64,000 nt of DNA from CAVSQX01 sp963730225. Its GTDB lineage: Bacteria > Planctomycetota > Phycisphaerae > Tepidisphaerales > Tepidisphaeraceae. The stretch's first letter is position 1, and each line of letters begins with the position of its first letter. A program made the translations under genes and the position numbers. Positions 60,692-64,000 of this stretch are shown piece by piece. The stretch spans positions 1,302,001 to 1,366,000 of the forward strand of contig CAVSQX010000001.1 of the NCBI GenBank assembly GCA_963730225.1, read 5' to 3'. The notes beneath the pieces are model-generated. The model saw only the letters and a list, made by a program, of their open reading frames with translations, ran no database searches and was not told the origin of the DNA.

Positions 60692-61555
60692 TCACCGTGA
60701 TTCCAGCGGCAACGTGACGAAGGCGGTCATTCCCACCGCCAGTCGGCGGTCTCGATTGTCGCAGCGAAGGCGGATTTCAAACGTCCGAATGTCGCGCTTG
60801 GTGCGGCTCACGTCGCGCTGCGTGGCATAATCGGCATCGGCAGCGCGATAAAATACGGTGCCTTGGCGCACCGCGCCCGACGGCAGCGTCACCTCCAGCC
60901 TGTCGCCCAGGCGGATGGAGTCGATGTAGGTTTCCTCGACATCGGCTCGCACCCACAGGTCATCGGGGTTGATGAGCGTGACGATGGATTGGCCCGGATT
61001 CACCACTTCTCCCTGCAAAGCGGCGCGGGTGTCCACGATGCCCTCGATCGGGGAGAGAATTCTGGTGTAACCCAACTCGACCATCGCTTTTTCCTTTTGC
61101 GCCTCGGCCGCTTCGGTCAGCCGCTTCAAGGAATCGACATGCGCCTGGGCGGCGGCGTAGGCGGTTCGAGCCTGGTCCATGTCCTGGGCTGAAAGCCCGT
61201 GCTGCTTGAAGAGCGGCTCGTCGCGCTCGAAGGTCAGCCGGGCGTTTTCCATATCGGCTTCGGCCTGCTTGACCTGGTCTGCGGCCTGCTGCTGGGCGCT
61301 CGCGTAGTAATCCACGTCGGCCTGTTGTTCCTGCGGTTGAATGACGGCAAGCAATTCATCCTTGCTGACGGCGTCGCCCTCCCGGACCAGCAGTTGTTGC
61401 AGACGGCCCTGAATTTCGGAGCTGACGATCACTTCGTCGGTCGTCACGATGCCCGTCAGTTTGATTTCGCTGGTACGGCGCGTGGCGGCGACATAGACGC
61501 CCCCGGCGGCAACAGCCAAAATGGCGAGAAGAATTGAAACTCTACGCTTCTTCAT
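60692..61555 (-). CDS. HlyD/YbhG-type membrane fusion protein
   Basis: Periplasmic adaptor of 287 residues anchored by an N-terminal helix (ILLAILAVAAGGVYVAA). The lipoyl-type half motif is TGIVTTDEVIVSSEIQGRLQ and the other half follows the helix as ILSPIEGIVDTRAALQGEVVNPGQ. Between them lies a coiled-coil hairpin of about 90 residues (AQQQAADQVKQAEADMENAR to LTEAAEAQKEKAMVELGY). The C-terminal part is beta-rich (WVRADVEETYIDSIRLGD). It connects the inner-membrane exporter to an outer-membrane channel; no TolC gene is seen here. ATG at 61555 is used over a TTG-type start at 61570. Confidence 0.92.
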   Translation of the reverse strand: MKKRRVSILLAILAVAAGGVYVAATRRTSEIKLTGIVTTDEVIVSSEIQGRLQQLLVREGDAVSKDELLAVIQPQEQQADVDYYASAQQQAADQVKQAEADMENARLTFERDEPLFKQHGLSAQDMDQARTAYAAAQAHVDSLKRLTEAAEAQKEKAMVELGYTRILSPIEGIVDTRAALQGEVVNPGQSIVTLINPDDLWVRADVEETYIDSIRLGDRLEVTLPSGAVRQGTVFYRAADADYATQRDVSRTKRDIRTFEIRLRCDNRDRRLAVGMTAFVTLPLESR

Positions 61556-61669
61556 GGACACGAGCGGCACGGCGACCCATCAATCCCAAAGCCCGAGCGG
61601 CCGAAAGGTAAAACATAACCAGTGATATAATCGAGATGTCGGCTTGAAACCAATCCACCGGTGGCATTT

Positions 61670-62647
61670 TCATGCTTCACGACCAGCGGCCCGGTTGGAG
61701 CGAAGCTTCAGCGGAGGCAGGGCGTGCTCGATCTGCACGCGAAATTTCTCCAGCCAGGGCGGAAGCATGAGTTTTGCACCAAGCGACTCGGCCGGTTGAT
61801 CGGCGGTGAAACCGGGATTGTCGGTGGCGATCTCAAATAGCACTCCGCCGGGCTCGCGGAAGTAAATTGAATGGAAGTAGCATCGATCCATCACCGGCGA
61901 AATATTGTAACCGGCGTCGGCAATCGCACGATGCCAGCGAATTTGCTGGGCATCGTCGGAAGCACGAAACGCGATGTGATGGACCACGCCCGCGCCCATC
62001 GAACCGAGTTTTCCCGCCGGCGTGCATAAAACATCCACGGTCGATGCGAACCCGTCGCCGGCGCCGGCCTGGTAGCGAAAACGATTCTGGTCGGCGCCCT
62101 TCTGGGTGAACTGCATCAGCGTGGTAAGCAGATTCGCGGTTTTTTCGTAGCCTTCCTCGGCCAGCGTGACGCTGTGAAACCCACGAATGGCAAATTCAGC
62201 CGGCACAGCCCCGGCGCTTTGGGGCTGGCCCTTTGGTGAAGCGCTCTCGATCAGTTCCAGTTGTAATCCGTCCGGATCGGTGAGTTGGAGGACGCGCTCG
62301 CCGAATCGTTCCGCGGAAATGGCGAATTGAGAACCATTTTTTTGAAGCCGCTCTGACCAGAACTCCAGCGACCGTGCCGGCACCGAGAAGGACGTGGTGG
62401 CGACCTGCGGAGCGCCGATAAGTCCGCGGTAGGCTCCGGGCCATGCGAAGAAAGTCAGAATGGTTCCCGGCCGCCCCAGCTCGTCGCCGTAATACAAGTG
62501 GTAACTGCCGGGATCATCGAAGTTGACCGTTTGCTTCACCAGCCGCAGTCCCAGGACGCCGCTGTAAAAGTCGACGTTCTTCTGCGCGTCGGAGGTGATG
62601 GCGGTGATGTGGTGAATTCCCGAAATGGATTTTTCCGTAGTGGTCAC
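61670..62647 (-). CDS. ring-cleaving dioxygenase, VOC family (MhqO-like)
   Basis: Two-module glyoxalase-fold dioxygenase of about 325 residues. The first module begins ISGIHHITAITSDAQKNVDF and contains PGTILTFFAWPGAYRGLIGAPQVATTSF; the second begins IRGFHSVTLAEEGYEKTANL and contains GVVHHIAFRASDDAQQIRW and FREPGGVLFEIATDNPGF. The metal ligands are His in the first HHIT, His in VVHHIAF and Glu in FEIA. In Bacillus the MhqO type helps degrade hydroquinones. It lies next to an esterase of the MhqD type. GTG at 62647 is preferred; GTG 62683 would overlap the upstream gene. Confidence 0.88.
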   Translation of the reverse strand: MTTTEKSISGIHHITAITSDAQKNVDFYSGVLGLRLVKQTVNFDDPGSYHLYYGDELGRPGTILTFFAWPGAYRGLIGAPQVATTSFSVPARSLEFWSERLQKNGSQFAISAERFGERVLQLTDPDGLQLELIESASPKGQPQSAGAVPAEFAIRGFHSVTLAEEGYEKTANLLTTLMQFTQKGADQNRFRYQAGAGDGFASTVDVLCTPAGKLGSMGAGVVHHIAFRASDDAQQIRWHRAIADAGYNISPVMDRCYFHSIYFREPGGVLFEIATDNPGFTADQPAESLGAKLMLPPWLEKFRVQIEHALPPLKLRSNRAAGREA

Positions 62648-62654
62648 GATTTCC

Positions 62655-63310
62655 TCAGCTTGGGCGCTCGACTCGATTATCACGATTGGGCGCGAGGCGC
62701 ATAATCAGTTGCCGGCACATATCCAGCTCGTCCTGGTTGATGGTGTGCCCCATTCCCGGATAACGACGTAGTTCGACCGATGCGCCCATGGACGAAAGCA
62801 CATCCCTGGTTTCAAGCACCCGGGCGAAAGGAACATGCGGATCGGGATCGCTGGCGCCCAGAAAAACGGGCGTTCCGGCGAGTTTTCCGGGGTAATTTCG
62901 TGGCGTGCCGCCGGGCCCGATCAAGCCGCCGGTGAGTCCGACGATTGCGCCGTATCGCCGCGGAAATCGAGCGGCGAATTCAACGGTCAGACAAGCGCCT
63001 TGCGAAAATCCCAGCACAACAATCCGCTCGGCTGACAATTTGCGTGAGATCAAATCATTCACCAGCGATTCCAGTTGGGCAAGCGAATCGTCGAGATACG
63101 GCTGATTCGACTGCAACGGAGCAAGGAAGGAGCGCGGATACCACGTTTGGCCGGCGCGCTTGGAGCGATGGCCGCGCACCACGGCGCTTCCAGTTGTTCA
63201 TACAATTCGAGCATATCCTCCGCCGCCGCGCCGCGACCGTGAACAAGCACGAGGCCCGCCTGCGCGTCTTCAATCGGCGGCCCTGCGAACAGCGTTGTGC
63301 GATGCTGCAT
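62655..63310 (-). pseudogene. carboxylesterase/phospholipase (MhqD-like) with a frameshift
   Basis: Alpha/beta hydrolase, corrected length 218 residues. The first part (AGLVLVHGRGAAAEDMLELY) has the oxyanion-hole HGRG; the later part has QTWYPRSFLAPLQSNQPYLD, the nucleophile elbow VVLGFSQGACLTVEFA, the Asp region GTPVFLGASDPDPHVPFARV, and the final His in RYPGMGHTINQDEL. The two are joined by restoring one G near 63149-63156 (APGQTWYP, the family pattern). All triad residues are present, so the break is suspicious. ATG at 63310 begins the conserved part. The dioxygenase gene follows by seven bases. Confidence 0.86.
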
Positions 63311-63447
63311 CGTTTGACCCAGGCTCACGCGAAGTGTAGGCGCGCTGCGCCGAACTTCCGCGGACTTATCTGAATACGTTGAGCGCGGCAGGTTATTTAG
63401 CACCAGAGCGCCGCGGATTCCGCAGCCGAGGGCCGCCGGATCGCACT

Positions 63448-64000
63448 TCATGTCGGAACTGGAAATCTCACCGGCGCTCGATCCCGTTGTGACTGGTAGA
63501 TTGCGGTGAAAAGTTCGACGGTTCTTCTGCCGTCTTCCGCGGTGACCAGCGGCGGACGATTTTCGACAATCGCGGCAAGAAAATCTTGAATTTGCAACTT
63601 GTGGTAATGTTCCATCGGGTTGATGCGGGCGAAGAATTCCGCGTCCTCTTTCTGCCAGGCAGCGCGAAGTTCGCCTTGGCCGGGGATTGTCCAGACGTCG
63701 TTGAAGGGAGGCTCGGCAATGCCGGAAACCCCGGCGATGAACATCGCGCCGCCGTCAGTCTGCACGCCCACGGTTGACCCGTTGCCGCCGTGGATTTGGA
63801 CTCTTCCGTGCAGCGCGGGATTCTGGGAATTGCTGACAACAATCTGGCCCAGGCCGCCGCTGCGGAACCGAAGGATCGCGACTGCGGTGTCCTCGACTTC
63901 AATGTACGGATGATTCAAGTTGGCCCAGTAGCCGCACAGCTCGGCAACCGGGCCCATGTACCAGAGAAGAAGATCGAGCTGATGCGGGGCCTGATTCACG
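63448..64000 (-). CDS. Gfo/Idh/MocA family oxidoreductase, C-terminal part
   Basis: The gene runs off the end of the window, so only about the last 183 residues are seen and the start is not known. NQAPHQLDLLLWYMGPVAELCGY has the conserved His-x3-Leu/Asp dinucleotide-domain end of the family; later, VEDTAVAILRFRSGGLGQIVVS and VQIHGGNGSTVGVQTDGG belong to the C-terminal beta sheet. The last helix (QDFLAAIVENRPPLVTAEDGRRTVELFTAIYQS) is also characteristic. It is an NAD(P)-dependent sugar or inositol dehydrogenase of unknown substrate. Confidence 0.88.
   Translation of the reverse strand, partial: VNQAPHQLDLLLWYMGPVAELCGYWANLNHPYIEVEDTAVAILRFRSGGLGQIVVSNSQNPALHGRVQIHGGNGSTVGVQTDGGAMFIAGVSGIAEPPFNDVWTIPGQGELRAAWQKEDAEFFARINPMEHYHKLQIQDFLAAIVENRPPLVTAEDGRRTVELFTAIYQSQRDRAPVRFPVPT

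Noticed and set aside
1..64000. tRNA, rRNA or tmRNA genes
   Set aside because: Gaps between genes were read for cloverleaf or conserved rRNA sequence and none was seen; a covariance search could still find small RNAs.

Overview
The window is GC-rich bacterial DNA, densely coded on both strands. It most likely comes from a planctomycete of the class Phycisphaerae (Tepidisphaera/Humisphaera-like). The best lineage evidence is two giant secreted enzymes that combine autotransporter-type beta-strand repeats, a type I dockerin and a PEP-CTERM tail. Other support comes from a planctomycete-style FHA/zinc-ribbon/rhomboid protein and many small overlapping operons. The placement is inference; no rRNA or tRNA gene was seen.

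Layout. 0-5.5 kb: leuD, upp, a TerC-type membrane protein overlapping an SDR oxidoreductase, then an Fsr-like exporter and a 2Fe-2S protein divergent from an AraC regulator. 5.5-10.4 kb: a lactate-utilization set in which a GT39-type glycosyltransferase sits between lutB and lutC, then a beta-barrel-like secreted protein. 10.6-18.1 kb: miaA, hsp20, queG, a large HEAT-like secreted protein, and a metal-ion operon (58-aa protein, Nramp, CDF). 18.4-29.1 kb: hisH, LolA-like and DsbD-like envelope genes, an Rrf2 regulator, DedA, a BatA-like membrane protein, a STAS/anti-sigma kinase pair, a rhomboid with a helical tail, a MoxR/ChlI-type AAA ATPase and a sigma-70 factor. 29.2-31.8 kb is a scarred stretch: a DUF104-type antitoxin, a clipped MazF-like toxin, and a lipoprotein gene broken by an 860-bp IS5-family element. 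31.9-42.3 kb: rpsA, manA, an SsuABC-type ABC importer, smpB, a GT2, the FHA-rhomboid, a UDP-xylose-synthase-type enzyme and a ParDE pair. 42.3-58.3 kb is a carbohydrate locus: GH4, GH2, an APC permease, a giant putative glycoside hydrolase and a PL8 polysaccharide lyase. 58.5-64 kb: an ABC efflux system (HlyD, ATPase, permease), an MhqO/MhqD-like pair and a Gfo/Idh oxidoreductase cut by the window end.

How the genes fit together. The carbohydrate locus reads as outside-to-inside use of an acidic or amino-sugar polysaccharide: PL8 and the giant enzyme cut it outside the cell, and GH2 and GH4 process the products. The TlpA/DsbD, LolA, DedA, rhomboid and ABC-efflux genes serve the envelope.

A striking property of this sequence is 13 apparent single-base frameshifts in 11 loci, including smpB, queG and lutB. 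In every case a one-base correction (two in lutB and PL8) gives a whole-codon gene of normal family architecture. This looks more like residual sequencing indels than gene decay. Loci of this kind are listed as pseudogene, with the corrected product described. A family of degenerate intergenic inverted repeats and a second family of TGCAACA-type boxes are also present and remain unexplained.
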